A stretch of 64,000 nt of DNA from a virus: positions 22,116-86,115 of the IMG/VR virus record IMGVR_UViG_3300021425_004041; one strand, given 5' to 3'. Positions within the stretch are counted from its first letter, which is position 1; every line of letters begins with the position of its first letter. The notes under the pieces were generated by a model. The model ran no database searches and was not told the DNA's origin. It was given only the letters and a program-made list of their open reading frames with translations. The position numbers and the translations under genes were made by a program. Below, piece after piece: positions 19,239-28,649 of this stretch.

Positions 19239-20198
19239 ATGGTATCAACAGTTTCGCAAGCTGGGCCAATTAATGCACAGGATTATAATAACCTGCATAA
19301 TAAGGTTAATGAAATTTTAGGTCAAGGTTCAGGAGATTATGGCTATGGACAAACGGTAACAAGTAGTCCTGTAACAGCAACAAATTATCCAACTGTAGAC
19401 GGGGATTTAGTTACTGCAGCACAGTTAGATGCGTTACGGACTGATATAGAAAAATGTTGGAAGCATCAAACAAGTGCTAATTTCGGATTAGGAAACATAG
19501 GTGTTGGAGATGAAATAACAGCAGGTGCCCTTACAGGTGCAGATAATAACACCCATAATCAATATGTAAAGTATGTCAACGATATTGATGAAAATAGGCT
19601 TAGCATAGATGCCCCAAACCAGTCTATTACGTCATTAGGTAACTCTGCTCAATTTACTAATGCATGGGGTGTTGGAGCAGCTGGCACTGCAGTAGCTCAA
19701 ATTAGATATACTGCCAATGTAACATGGAGTAGTGCAACAGCTAGAAGGCATTATTTCAATGCAGGAGGTCAGATTACAATAGATGCTTCAATGAATACAT
19801 CTGAAGGAACAGGCACTAAAAATGGAAATTGGAAAGATTTGCTTAATAGGGCCGGTTTTAATTATGATAAAACAGCTGAGAATACACAGACAACAAGCGC
19901 AATATTAAGGCAAACTACTTATGGTTCTGCTGGAGTTTACAGCGATAACTACGCAAGAATTTATACAAAAAATCTTAGCGCCACTCAGTTGCAGTGTGTT
20001 ATAGAATTTATAGATGGTGATATAGGTGACGATACAACTCCAAGCGACGGTTATAATTACAGGGTAGACGAAGCGGTTACAGCAGCTATTACTGCAAGTT
20101 TAACAGACAGAACAGCTGGTGGATCATCAGGGGTCGTAGTTACTAAACCAACCTATGCTTTTGTAGGATTTTCGACTTTTACTGGCACTTACACTTAA
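19239..20198 (+). CDS. Putative virion structural protein, 319 aa
   Basis: The N-terminus has a short polar helix-like segment (INAQDYNNLHNKVNEILGQG) followed by serine/threonine- and glycine-rich sequence. The middle (residues about 150-215) reads as beta strands (AQIRYTANVTWSSATARRHY, then FNAGGQITIDASMN). No enzymatic motif was seen. Proteins of this type occur near fibre genes in marine T4-like phages. CACGGAGTTAAGT before the ATG is a good ribosome-binding site. It is the last evident structural gene before the enzyme island. Confidence 0.6.
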   Translation: MVSTVSQAGPINAQDYNNLHNKVNEILGQGSGDYGYGQTVTSSPVTATNYPTVDGDLVTAAQLDALRTDIEKCWKHQTSANFGLGNIGVGDEITAGALTGADNNTHNQYVKYVNDIDENRLSIDAPNQSITSLGNSAQFTNAWGVGAAGTAVAQIRYTANVTWSSATARRHYFNAGGQITIDASMNTSEGTGTKNGNWKDLLNRAGFNYDKTAENTQTTSAILRQTTYGSAGVYSDNYARIYTKNLSATQLQCVIEFIDGDIGDDTTPSDGYNYRVDEAVTAAITASLTDRTAGGSSGVVVTKPTYAFVGFSTFTGTYT

Positions 20199-20210
20199 AA
20201 AATAGAATTT

Positions 20211-20564
20211 ATGGATTCTAGATTAAAAGATGCACTCGATTTTTCTAATTATCTCTTTTCTTTAACTAAACAAAAAGAATTAGCATTACAAAAATTTGAA
20301 GAAAATTTAATTTTCTATAATAATGGCGGAACTTTTGTTATTACTTTAGATCTTATTAACTATTGTCAATTGTTAATAAATAATGATCAAAAACAAACAG
20401 TACTAATAGATAAAAATTCTATACCTATCTTCATTAATGATTTACTAAACTTTTTTGGAAACTTAGTGCAGCAATACGAAAGAGCAAAAGAAAATTATTT
20501 TGAAGAATATTCAAAAATTATTAAATCTAGATCCATAGAACAGATAATAGGTTTAGATGAATAA
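20211..20564 (+). CDS. Hypothetical protein, 117 aa, mostly helical
   Basis: Not recognised. The sequence is rich in Lys, Glu, Asn and Leu with long predicted amphipathic helices (residues 1-35 and 80-112) and a short hydrophobic beta-like centre (TFVITLDLINYCQLLI). Its last 8 bases overlap the first glycosyltransferase gene, so it is probably co-translated with the enzyme block. It could be a small assembly or adaptor protein, but nothing in the sequence proves this. Confidence 0.5.
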   Translation: MDSRLKDALDFSNYLFSLTKQKELALQKFEENLIFYNNGGTFVITLDLINYCQLLINNDQKQTVLIDKNSIPIFINDLLNFFGNLVQQYERAKENYFEEYSKIIKSRSIEQIIGLDE

Positions 20565-21378
20565 AGGTATTTTAGTTTTTGCTAAAAATAATAACTCTAT
20601 TAATTATGTAAATCAAGCTAAATTTTTAGCAAAACAATCACAAAAATATTTAGATTTACCTGTTTCAATTGTTACAGACAACCCAATAGATAATAATGTT
20701 TGGTTTGATAAAGTAATTTTATATGATAATTATGCAAAGCAATATAAAAAGTATAATGATGGATATTTAGAAGGAAAAGTTGATTATTTTTTTAATTCTG
20801 CTAGACAATTTGCTTTTGAGTTATCCCCATATGATCAAACTTTGATGTTAGATACTGACATTGTTATAATGAATGACAAATATTTACAATGTTTTGAACA
20901 AAGTGATGATTTTTTGATTTATGATGATGCAGTAGATATCGCAAATTCAAGAGATTACTATGAATTTACATACATTTCTGAAGAAAGTATAAAATTTTAT
21001 TGGGCTACTGCGGTTTATTTTACAAAATCTAAAAAAAATAAAATTTTCTTTAACTTACTTCAACATATATATGAAAATTGGAATCATTATAGTTTGATGT
21101 TTAAAATTAAACAAAAATATTTTAGAAATGATCATGCTTTTAGTATTGCAATTCATTTATTGCATAGCTATACTAATAGTGGTGTAAAATCTATGCCTGG
21201 AAAATTATTTTATACTATCGATAAAGACATTTGTGTAAGTATTAATGAAAATAAAATTTTTCTTTTATTAGAAAAATCTAACGAACCTATAAATTATTAT
21301 CCTGTTTCTGTAGGTAATTTAAATTTACATATAATGAACAAGTTTAGTTTAGATAAATGTATTGCTAATATGATATGA
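20557..21378 (+). CDS. Glycosyltransferase-like protein (GT-A fold, DTD motif)
   Basis: The 273-residue protein has an N-terminal GT-A-like alternation of strands and helices (KGILVFAKNN, LPVSIVTDN, VILYDN), followed by LMLDTDIVIMND with the metal/nucleotide-sugar DxD motif at about residues 99-101. A downstream NDHAFSIAIHLL segment fits the acceptor side of GT8-like enzymes. It would transfer a sugar from a nucleotide donor; donor and acceptor are unknown. The next gene is a paralogue overlapping by 4 bases. Its place behind the fibre genes is consistent with glycosylation of virion proteins or of host-surface glycans. Confidence 0.65.
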   Translation: MNKGILVFAKNNNSINYVNQAKFLAKQSQKYLDLPVSIVTDNPIDNNVWFDKVILYDNYAKQYKKYNDGYLEGKVDYFFNSARQFAFELSPYDQTLMLDTDIVIMNDKYLQCFEQSDDFLIYDDAVDIANSRDYYEFTYISEESIKFYWATAVYFTKSKKNKIFFNLLQHIYENWNHYSLMFKIKQKYFRNDHAFSIAIHLLHSYTNSGVKSMPGKLFYTIDKDICVSINENKIFLLLEKSNEPINYYPVSVGNLNLHIMNKFSLDKCIANMI

Positions 21379-22193
21379 AATTAGGTATTGTAATTTGTGC
21401 ATTTGGAAAAGATTATATAACGCAAGCAGAATTATTTGTTCTTAGCTTAAAATCTTGTAATGTAACCCTTCCTGTTACTATAATTACTTCTTGTAAAGAA
21501 AATATATCTTTAGATTATTTTTTTGATAATATAATTGAAATTCCTAACAATATAGAGGATACATTTTATCATGTAGATATAAGGTCTAATATATATTTTT
21601 TATCTCCTTATGATTTTACTTTTGTCTTTGATACAGATATATTAATTTTAGAGAATTTATATGATAATTTAGTCAACCTTTCTAATAAAGTTGATATGTT
21701 TTATACATCACAGGTTTTTACCTACAGAGGAGATGAAATAATTAAAGATTATTACTACCGTTCCGTTTTTTTAGATAATAATCTACCTAATATATATAAC
21801 GGGTTCTCTGCTTTTAAAAAAACAAACAAAAATGATATATTTTTTTCTTTACTAAAAAAAATTAATAAAAATTGGCAAGTTGTATATAAAATGTTTTGCC
21901 CATTAAATACACCTAAGAATGCAAGTATGGATGTGTCTACTGCAATTGTATGCAAAATATTAGATATTAATCCAATCTATAAATTTAATGCTAAATTTGT
22001 TCATATGAAAGCTAAAAATCAAAATTGGAAAACTAATCCTTATTATTGGCAAGATAAAGTGCAAACATTTTTAACACCAAATTTAGATTTTTATGTAGAA
22101 ACTTTTAAACAAAAAGGAATTTTTCATTATACTGAAAATTCTTTTTGTAACGAAAATATGGTTAATACATATAAAAGTTATTTAAGTTTATGA
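21375..22193 (+). CDS. Second glycosyltransferase-like protein (DTD motif), paralogue of the gene before it
   Basis: This 272-residue protein has the same plan as its neighbour: an N-terminal LGIVICAFGKDYITQAELF segment, LPVTIITSC, then FVFDTDILILEN with the DxD motif at about residues 86-88. YNGFSAFKKTNKNDIFFSLL parallels the neighbour's AVYFTKSKKNKIFFNLL, and both have the following Asn-Trp. Similarity in order and spacing suggests tandem duplication with strong divergence. It overlaps both flanking genes by 4 bases, so the three are translationally coupled. Substrates are unknown. Confidence 0.62.
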   Translation: MKLGIVICAFGKDYITQAELFVLSLKSCNVTLPVTIITSCKENISLDYFFDNIIEIPNNIEDTFYHVDIRSNIYFLSPYDFTFVFDTDILILENLYDNLVNLSNKVDMFYTSQVFTYRGDEIIKDYYYRSVFLDNNLPNIYNGFSAFKKTNKNDIFFSLLKKINKNWQVVYKMFCPLNTPKNASMDVSTAIVCKILDINPIYKFNAKFVHMKAKNQNWKTNPYYWQDKVQTFLTPNLDFYVETFKQKGIFHYTENSFCNENMVNTYKSYLSL

Positions 22194-22741
22194 ATTATAT
22201 ATCATTTACTCCGGATAATGGAGAAATTTATAAAATTGCTCCGCATGCACCTTTACAAAAAGAAACATATATATGTGTAAAAACTAGTGAAGTTGTTCCT
22301 ATTTTAACAGCTAAGTATCCTGTTTTATACAATTATCATGTTGTATATGATGAAAAGTCCTTTCAATATGTTTTAAAAAAGAAAGATGCAGAGATTGCAA
22401 AAGATAAAAGTCTAGGTAAATTATTTAATATACCTAATAAAAATAGCAATGCTAGCGTACAGATAACTGTAGATAAAGTTTCTAAACAATACATTGTAAA
22501 GATAAGTAAAACTGACGCAATAAAAATTTATGAAAAAAAAATATTGTTAAGTAAAATTTTCAGTGTTACAGCAGAAAATAATCCATTTATTCTTTACGAA
22601 TCATTTACAGTTTATTTTAATCAAAATAAATTACAAAGTACATATAAAATACCTATAACTGATTTAGATGTATATACAAAGAAAAATTTTAGTATTTTTA
22701 CAAAAAAACAATTTAGTTCATATTCTTATAAAATAAAATGA
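22190..22741 (+). CDS. Hypothetical protein, 183 aa
   Basis: Not recognised. It is a lysine-rich, beta-rich protein (many alternating hydrophobic positions, for example VQITVDKVSKQYIVKISK) with no signal peptide, membrane segment or metal-binding motif. The first residues (NYISFTPDNGEIYKIAPHAP) resemble small phage proteins encoded beside fibre genes, but this is only an impression. It overlaps the genes on both sides by 4 bases, which ties it to the glycosyltransferase block. Confidence 0.5.
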   Translation: MNYISFTPDNGEIYKIAPHAPLQKETYICVKTSEVVPILTAKYPVLYNYHVVYDEKSFQYVLKKKDAEIAKDKSLGKLFNIPNKNSNASVQITVDKVSKQYIVKISKTDAIKIYEKKILLSKIFSVTAENNPFILYESFTVYFNQNKLQSTYKIPITDLDVYTKKNFSIFTKKQFSSYSYKIK

Positions 22742-25221
22742 AAAATATACTACGTGTAATCGATAATGACGTCATTTTTTTGTCTTACGATGAACCAAAT
22801 GCTGAAAAGAACTATGCAGATTTATTAACAAAAATACCTTGGGCTAAACGAATTCATGGTGTACACGGATCAGATTCTGCACATAAAGAATGTGCAAAGA
22901 TAAGTGAAACAGAAAGATTAATAGTTATTGACGGTGATAATATTGTTGATAGTAATTTTGTAAACGAGGAAATAAAATTTAAAAAAAATGTTGATATAAC
23001 AAAAAATGTAATCAGTTGGCCAGGAAGGAATATTATAAATGGTTTAATTTATGGTAATGGAGGTATTAAATGTTGGGACAAGCAAACCTTGCTTAATATA
23101 AAGACGCACGAAAATGCTGATCCAGATAATGTACATGCACAAGTTGATTTTTGCTGGGATATAGAATATATTACAATGCAAAAGTCTATGAGTGTTGTAG
23201 AAAATAACTTTACACCTCAACAAGCATGGCGAGCTGGGTTTAGAGAAGGTGTTAAAATGTGCTTGTTAGAAGGTGTCAAACCGTCTATAGAAGAATTTAA
23301 TAAAATACATTGGAAAAATTTGCATAGATTATACATATGGTGTATGACAGGACAAGATGTAAAAAATGGAATATATGCTATATTAGGTGCTAGGCAGGGT
23401 TTGTACAAGACTATGTGTACCGATTGGAATTTTATAAATGTTAGAGATTTTGCTTATTTAAATTCTTTATGGAATGACGAATTAGCAGGCATAGATGAAG
23501 ATAGTGTTATTGATATTGCACAACAGGTTGGAGATAAAATTAAACAAAATTTAGATATACCTATTTCTAGTTTACCATTAAGCATAGATCAAAGTAAATT
23601 TCATAAAACTACATTTACAAATAGCATTAGACCAAAGCATCCTTCGTTGGCTACCGATAAAGAAACAGCAAGTTATGATATTGTAATGATAACATACAAT
23701 GAATTGAATGGAACAGAAAATTACAATAAATTAAAAAACAGATTTACAAATGTAAAAAGGATTCATAAAGTAAAAGGAATACATCAAGCCCATATAGCAG
23801 CCGCAGAGATATGCGAGACTGATATGATGTGGGTAGTAGACGGTGATGCAGAAATTGTAGAAGATTTTTGTTTTGATTATATAGTTCCTGACAATGAAAA
23901 ACAGTTTGTACATGTCTGGCGTAGTCGAAATCCTATAAACGATTTAGAATATGGTTACGGCGGTGTGAAATTATTACCTACAGATATGACACGTAATATG
24001 GATTTATCAAAACCAGACATGACCACAAGCATAAGTAGACATTTTAAGAAAATGGACGAAGTAAGTAATTACACACGATTTAATACAGATGAATTTACTA
24101 CTTGGCGGAGTGCGTTTAGGGAGTGTTGTAAGTTAGCAAGTGCAGTAATTGATAGACAAAAGCAACAAGAAACAGATGAAAGATTAGAACGTTGGTGCAG
24201 TGATTATGGCAAGGACAGGTTATTTGGAGAATATGCAATCAAAGGTGCTAATCAAGGTAAAGAATATGGTATTGAAAATACCGGTGATTATAATGCACTC
24301 TCAAAGATTAATGATTTTGATTGGCTTCTTTCTGTATTTAATAATGAAGATGTAAATAATTCCATTAATCAAAAAGAAAAAGATTTTGATAAAGTTAATA
24401 ATATAGAGTTTATTCATGGTTTGCATGAATATGCAGTATACAAATCTGAAAAAGATGTAGCAGAAAATTTAGATAATATTTTGAAAATATTATATTCTGA
24501 CAATATCTCTAAACATTTAATTTTAGATGTTTTAATGAATAGCGCAGGCGAGAATACAAGATATTTTAGATTTGCAAGAGATTTTGTAAAAAAAGGTAAG
24601 AATTTAAAAATTTTATCAGATGCATTTAGTCGTAGTCAAATGCGTAGTAAAATTTGGTTAGTTGATGAATTAGCTAAAATAATGCCTAATCCACGTAATG
24701 TTGTATTAATGGCAGGATGGTATGGACAGTTAATTGATTTGTTTGGTGACAAAGATATAGATAAAATAACCTTTAGGAAATTTAGAAATATAGAGATAGA
24801 TAAAGAATGTTGTATAGAAAGTGATTATAATTTTAATTTACGTAGACTAGAAGAGCATAAAGTTAAAGCAGTAAACGCAGATATTAATAATCTCACCCTA
24901 CATGAAAATGGATACGAATGGGAAGTGGAAACTTTTAAAACTGGAGAAAAATATGTAGAAAAATTTTTACCAGATTTAATTATTAATACAAGTTCTGAAC
25001 ATATGACAACTGAATGGTTTAATCAAATTCGTTTTAAAAAATGGACAAAAAAACCTTTGGTTGTAATTCAAAATAATAATTTTTTTGGAATACCCGAACA
25101 TGTAAATTGTGTGCATAGTGTTGATCATATGAAAAAAGTATTCCCTATGGAAAAAATATTATTTGAAGGAGAATTACAGCTTAAAGGTTATAAACGTGTA
25201 ATGTTAATAGGATATGTATGA
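22738..25221 (+). CDS. Large protein with two GT-like units and a methyltransferase-like C-terminus
   Basis: The 827-residue protein contains two related units. Unit 1 (residues about 1-200) has VIFLSYDEPNAEKNYADLL, then LIVIDGDNIVD, then GNGGIKCWDK. Unit 2 (about 315-480) has IVMITYNELNGTENYNKL, then MWVVDGDAEIVEDF with DGD at residues 368-370, then GYGGVKLLPTD. The DGD motifs and the surrounding layout fit a GT-A-like fold. From about residue 600 a Rossmann-like domain follows (RNVVLMAGWYGQLIDLFG, then an acidic IEIDKE), resembling a SAM-dependent methyltransferase. Two-unit GT-like proteins of this sort occur in marine phage genomes. The activity of either half is inferred. Confidence 0.55.
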   Translation: MKNILRVIDNDVIFLSYDEPNAEKNYADLLTKIPWAKRIHGVHGSDSAHKECAKISETERLIVIDGDNIVDSNFVNEEIKFKKNVDITKNVISWPGRNIINGLIYGNGGIKCWDKQTLLNIKTHENADPDNVHAQVDFCWDIEYITMQKSMSVVENNFTPQQAWRAGFREGVKMCLLEGVKPSIEEFNKIHWKNLHRLYIWCMTGQDVKNGIYAILGARQGLYKTMCTDWNFINVRDFAYLNSLWNDELAGIDEDSVIDIAQQVGDKIKQNLDIPISSLPLSIDQSKFHKTTFTNSIRPKHPSLATDKETASYDIVMITYNELNGTENYNKLKNRFTNVKRIHKVKGIHQAHIAAAEICETDMMWVVDGDAEIVEDFCFDYIVPDNEKQFVHVWRSRNPINDLEYGYGGVKLLPTDMTRNMDLSKPDMTTSISRHFKKMDEVSNYTRFNTDEFTTWRSAFRECCKLASAVIDRQKQQETDERLERWCSDYGKDRLFGEYAIKGANQGKEYGIENTGDYNALSKINDFDWLLSVFNNEDVNNSINQKEKDFDKVNNIEFIHGLHEYAVYKSEKDVAENLDNILKILYSDNISKHLILDVLMNSAGENTRYFRFARDFVKKGKNLKILSDAFSRSQMRSKIWLVDELAKIMPNPRNVVLMAGWYGQLIDLFGDKDIDKITFRKFRNIEIDKECCIESDYNFNLRRLEEHKVKAVNADINNLTLHENGYEWEVETFKTGEKYVEKFLPDLIINTSSEHMTTEWFNQIRFKKWTKKPLVVIQNNNFFGIPEHVNCVHSVDHMKKVFPMEKILFEGELQLKGYKRVMLIGYV

Positions 25222-25436
25222 ATTTAGAAAATTTTAGTCTAAGAAAACTGCAAAAAGAAAGTGCTCGTGCATTAGCTACGATAGAAGCTACAAACGATAA
25301 TATCTATCAATTTAATAAGCAAGCGCATCATGATAGTCAAAATTGGTATAAAACTGTAATTAAATGGTATGTAGGTAAATATAATGGTCTTCCAAGTGAG
25401 ATAGGTCCAGGAAAGGATATTAAGATAATATGTTAA
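25218..25436 (+). CDS. Small hypothetical protein, 72 aa, C-terminal Cys
   Basis: Not recognised. It overlaps the 827-residue gene by 4 bases and the next gene by 7. It has a helical, charged N-terminal half (LRKLQKESARALATIEATND) and a more hydrophobic C-terminal half containing GLPSEIGPGKD and ending in Ile-Ile-Cys. It is the only very small gene just before the radical SAM block, so a substrate or carrier peptide is conceivable; there is no known leader or core signature to support it. Confidence 0.45.
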   Translation: MNLENFSLRKLQKESARALATIEATNDNIYQFNKQAHHDSQNWYKTVIKWYVGKYNGLPSEIGPGKDIKIIC

Positions 25437-26167
25437 ATAAAGTCCCTAACATAATTGTTATAGGCTGTAGTTGGTCTAAATGGGGAGACAACGATTTTTT
25501 CAGCAATTCAGCCTTAAAAAAAGATAGTGTAAGTAGTTGGCCATTATTGCTGAGTGAGCAATATGATTGTAATGTTGAAAATTTCTCGCTATTAGGTAAC
25601 AGTATAGCTTTCCAGTTTTATACTTTTTTAGAAATACTAAAAAATTACAAATTAGAAGAAATTGATTTAATAATTTTACAAATAACATCTTTTTATAGGC
25701 AATCTTTTAAAATATCAAATAGTAAGTTTCAAAATACGAATATTAAAGAAGATTTAAAGACTATTACACCTAAATATAGAAGTTTAAAATGTGATAGAAT
25801 TGAACATCATAATCCTTATGCTCCGGCAAAATTTTTTAATCTTGGTAATAAGTCATTTTTTAGAAGATTATGTACAATGAATGCAAAATATTCTATTAAT
25901 GCTGCTATAGAATTTGAAATAGCATGGATTGATAAAATATTAATTTTATGTAAAGAAAAAAATATACCTTGTCTTCCTTGGCAATATCGCAATGGACATA
26001 ATTTTTGGGCATATGAAAAAGCTGAGTTTATTCTTGAAAAAGAATTATCTAATAAATTATGGCAAAAGTTTATAGTAGATGAAGGAAAACATTTTAACAC
26101 AAAAGGACAACAATATATATTAGATCATTTTTTGTTAGACAGAATACGTAAATATGTACAATTATGA
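25430..26167 (+). CDS. SGNH/GDSL-like hydrolase with altered block I (GCSWS)
   Basis: The 245-residue protein begins with a beta strand and nucleophile loop, NIIVIGCSWSKWGDNDFF, where the usual GDS is GCS. NFSLLGNSIAFQFYTFLEIL supplies the block II Gly and block III Asn, and DEGKHFNTKGQQYILDHFLL near the end supplies the catalytic Asp/His pair. SGNH enzymes cleave esters, often acetyl groups on glycans; some act as acyltransferases. The substrate here is unknown. A second SGNH-like protein is encoded at 42121-43005. It overlaps the next radical SAM gene by 14 bases. Confidence 0.58.
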   Translation: MLNKVPNIIVIGCSWSKWGDNDFFSNSALKKDSVSSWPLLLSEQYDCNVENFSLLGNSIAFQFYTFLEILKNYKLEEIDLIILQITSFYRQSFKISNSKFQNTNIKEDLKTITPKYRSLKCDRIEHHNPYAPAKFFNLGNKSFFRRLCTMNAKYSINAAIEFEIAWIDKILILCKEKNIPCLPWQYRNGHNFWAYEKAEFILEKELSNKLWQKFIVDEGKHFNTKGQQYILDHFLLDRIRKYVQL

Positions 26168-27227
26168 AGATATAAAAACAATTCATTTAGAAATAACACA
26201 AAATTGTCAAGCTTCATGTCCTATGTGTGATAGGAATCAAAATGGCGGCGCATTAAATCCTCATATTAATTTAGATGAATTGACAATAGATGATGTAAAA
26301 AATATATTCACAGTAGATTTTATTTCGCAATTATCTACTATGTATATGTGTGGTAATTTAGGCGATCCTATTGTTGCTCGTGATACTTTAGAAGTTTTTG
26401 AATATTTTAGGAGTAATAATTCTAAAATGTGGTTGAGTATGAATACAAATGCAGGTGCTAGAGATGAGAATTGGTGGCAAGAACTTGCTAAAATTTATGG
26501 CAGGATGGGTGCTGTTATTTTTAGTGTAGATGGATTGCAAGATACAAATCATATTTATAGGCAAGGTGTAGTTTGGGAAAATGTAGAACGGTCTATGCGT
26601 AGTTTTACAGGTGCAGGAGGTAGAGGCCGCTGGGATTTTTTAATTTTTGATCATAACCAACATCAAGTAGAAGAAGCAGAACGGTTAAGTAAAGAATGGG
26701 GTTTTGAAAAATTTATTAAGAAAAAAACTGGACGGTTTGTAACAGCAAATGTTGAAGCAAAGGACACACATCAAGCAGTCAACAAAAAAGGTAAAAAGAC
26801 TGCAGAGATAGCAAAACCTAAAGATGAATTTCAAAACATTGCAATTAAAAATTTACCAATATTATTAGAAAAATATGGCACTATGCATAATTATTATAAT
26901 AAAGTACCAATTTTTTGTAAAGTAAAAAAAGATGGTAGTTTATTCATTACTGCAGAAGGCTTAGCATTACCTTGTTGTTGGACAGCCGGCCGTATGTATA
27001 AATGGTGGCATGAAGATCCTAAAATAGAACAAATATGGAGTTTTATTGATAACAAATCTAAAATTAATGCAAAGAATGGCTTACATCAAGTATTTGCCAG
27101 TGGAATTTTTGAAACTATAGAACAAAGTTGGAAGAAAACTTCTTGTGATAATGGAAGATTAAAAGTTTGTGCAATGAAATGTGGAGTAGAATTTGATCCT
27201 TTTTCCGCTCAATTTATTAAAAGTTAA
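26154..27227 (+). CDS. Radical SAM protein with C-terminal SPASM-like Cys cluster
   Basis: A 357-residue protein with the radical SAM [4Fe-4S] motif CQASCPMC (Cys18, Cys22, Cys25) near the N-terminus and a GNLGDP segment in place of the usual GGEP. The C-terminal third has FCKVKKDGSLFITAEG, then LPCCWTAGR and a final CAMKCG, consistent with auxiliary iron-sulfur ligands of SPASM type. It lacks the N-terminal Cys region of the following eight paralogues. Family chemistry is reductive cleavage of SAM to a 5'-deoxyadenosyl radical; the substrate is unknown. It is the first gene of the radical SAM block. Confidence 0.82.
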   Translation: MYNYEDIKTIHLEITQNCQASCPMCDRNQNGGALNPHINLDELTIDDVKNIFTVDFISQLSTMYMCGNLGDPIVARDTLEVFEYFRSNNSKMWLSMNTNAGARDENWWQELAKIYGRMGAVIFSVDGLQDTNHIYRQGVVWENVERSMRSFTGAGGRGRWDFLIFDHNQHQVEEAERLSKEWGFEKFIKKKTGRFVTANVEAKDTHQAVNKKGKKTAEIAKPKDEFQNIAIKNLPILLEKYGTMHNYYNKVPIFCKVKKDGSLFITAEGLALPCCWTAGRMYKWWHEDPKIEQIWSFIDNKSKINAKNGLHQVFASGIFETIEQSWKKTSCDNGRLKVCAMKCGVEFDPFSAQFIKS

Positions 27228-27242
27228 TATGGGAAAAAATAA

Positions 27243-28649
27243 ATGACAAATATATCTAAAACATTTTGTGTTTTACCTTGGATACATTTAAGCAGTCGGC
27301 CAGATGGTAAAATGCGAACTTGTTGCACGTCTAACGCAAGTTCAGTGCAAAGTTCTGACAGTAGTAAGAAAATTGGAGGAGGAGAAGTAGGAGTAGTAAA
27401 AAATGACGACGGTATACCTGCAAATTTTAATCATACTTCTTTAGAAAATGCATGGAATTCTTCTTATATGCGTAATGTTAGAAAAAAAATGCTTGCAGGA
27501 GAAAAACCTGACAGTTGTTTGAAATGTTATAAAGAAGAAGATGCAGGACATTTAAGTAAAAGAAATTGGGAAACTGAATACTGGAGTCATAGATATGATA
27601 TTGGCAAGCTAATCAAGGATACTAATGCTGACGGAACTATACCTACAAAAATTAGATATATTGATTTACGTATGGGTTCAAAATGTCAACTTGCTTGTGT
27701 TATGTGCTCTCCGCATGATAGCTCTGGATGGATAACTGATTGGCAATCAATATATCCTAAAATAGAAAATAAAAAATTAAAAAATACAAGTCAATGGAAA
27801 AATAAAGGACAAGTTCACGGCGCAAGTTATAATTGGCATAAAAACAATCCTAAATTTTGGAAAGAATTAATGGAACAAGTTCCTAATATGTATCAGTTGT
27901 ATTTTGCAGGGGGCGAAAGTTTAATAATTGATGAGCATTATGAGCTATTAGAAGAATGTATTAAAAGAAATTATGCAAAAAACATTGAATTAAGATATAA
28001 TTCTAATGCAGTAGAATGGAGAGAAGATTTATTTGATTTGTGGAAGGAATTCAAAAGAGTTAGATTTCATTATAGCATAGACGCACATGGAGAGCAAAAT
28101 GATTACATACGATTTCCTAGTAATTGGACTCATCAAGAGAAAGTGTTTCATTTATTAGATAATTCTCCAGATCAAGTTGAAGTTACTACAGCTACTACAA
28201 TATTAGCTTTAAATATTGCTTATATTCCAGAATTTGTAAAATGGAAAGTTTCTCAAGGATTTAAAAAAATCAATCAATGGCCATTAGGTGCAGGAGGAAT
28301 AAATATGCATTTTGCTTATTGGCCTCCTCAATTAAATGTTAAAGTTTTACCAAAAAATATTAAAAAACAAATAACTGAAAAATATGAGAAAGAATTTTAT
28401 CCGTGGATAGATGAAAATTGGAATAAATTTACTGGAGTAGCAGAAAACAATATTTCTTATGATGAATTTCAAAATGCACCATACGGTAAAAAAAGATTCA
28501 AAGGAATTATAAATTTTATGAATGCTGAAGATTGGAGTGAAAGGCTACCTGAAACAAAAGAATATTTAAATTTAGTTAACGAACAAAGAGGATGGACTAA
28601 CAAATTTTTACAAGTATTTCCTATTTTTGAGGAGATAATATATGGGTAA
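27243..28649 (+). CDS. Radical SAM protein with N-terminal twitch-like Cys domain (copy 1 of 8)
   Basis: The 468-residue protein has an N-terminal region with Cys9 (FCVLPWIHL), a CC pair (27-28), and C-x2-C at 92-95 before the core. This is the plan of phage and bacterial N-terminal twitch radical SAM proteins, where these Cys probably hold an auxiliary Fe-S cluster. The radical SAM motif is CQLACVMC (148, 152, 155), followed by FAGGES at about residues 222-226. It is the longest of the eight because of a Ser/Gly-rich insertion after the CC pair (residues 31-60). GGGAAAAAATAA lies before the ATG. The substrate is unknown. Confidence 0.83.
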   Translation: MTNISKTFCVLPWIHLSSRPDGKMRTCCTSNASSVQSSDSSKKIGGGEVGVVKNDDGIPANFNHTSLENAWNSSYMRNVRKKMLAGEKPDSCLKCYKEEDAGHLSKRNWETEYWSHRYDIGKLIKDTNADGTIPTKIRYIDLRMGSKCQLACVMCSPHDSSGWITDWQSIYPKIENKKLKNTSQWKNKGQVHGASYNWHKNNPKFWKELMEQVPNMYQLYFAGGESLIIDEHYELLEECIKRNYAKNIELRYNSNAVEWREDLFDLWKEFKRVRFHYSIDAHGEQNDYIRFPSNWTHQEKVFHLLDNSPDQVEVTTATTILALNIAYIPEFVKWKVSQGFKKINQWPLGAGGINMHFAYWPPQLNVKVLPKNIKKQITEKYEKEFYPWIDENWNKFTGVAENNISYDEFQNAPYGKKRFKGIINFMNAEDWSERLPETKEYLNLVNEQRGWTNKFLQVFPIFEEIIYG

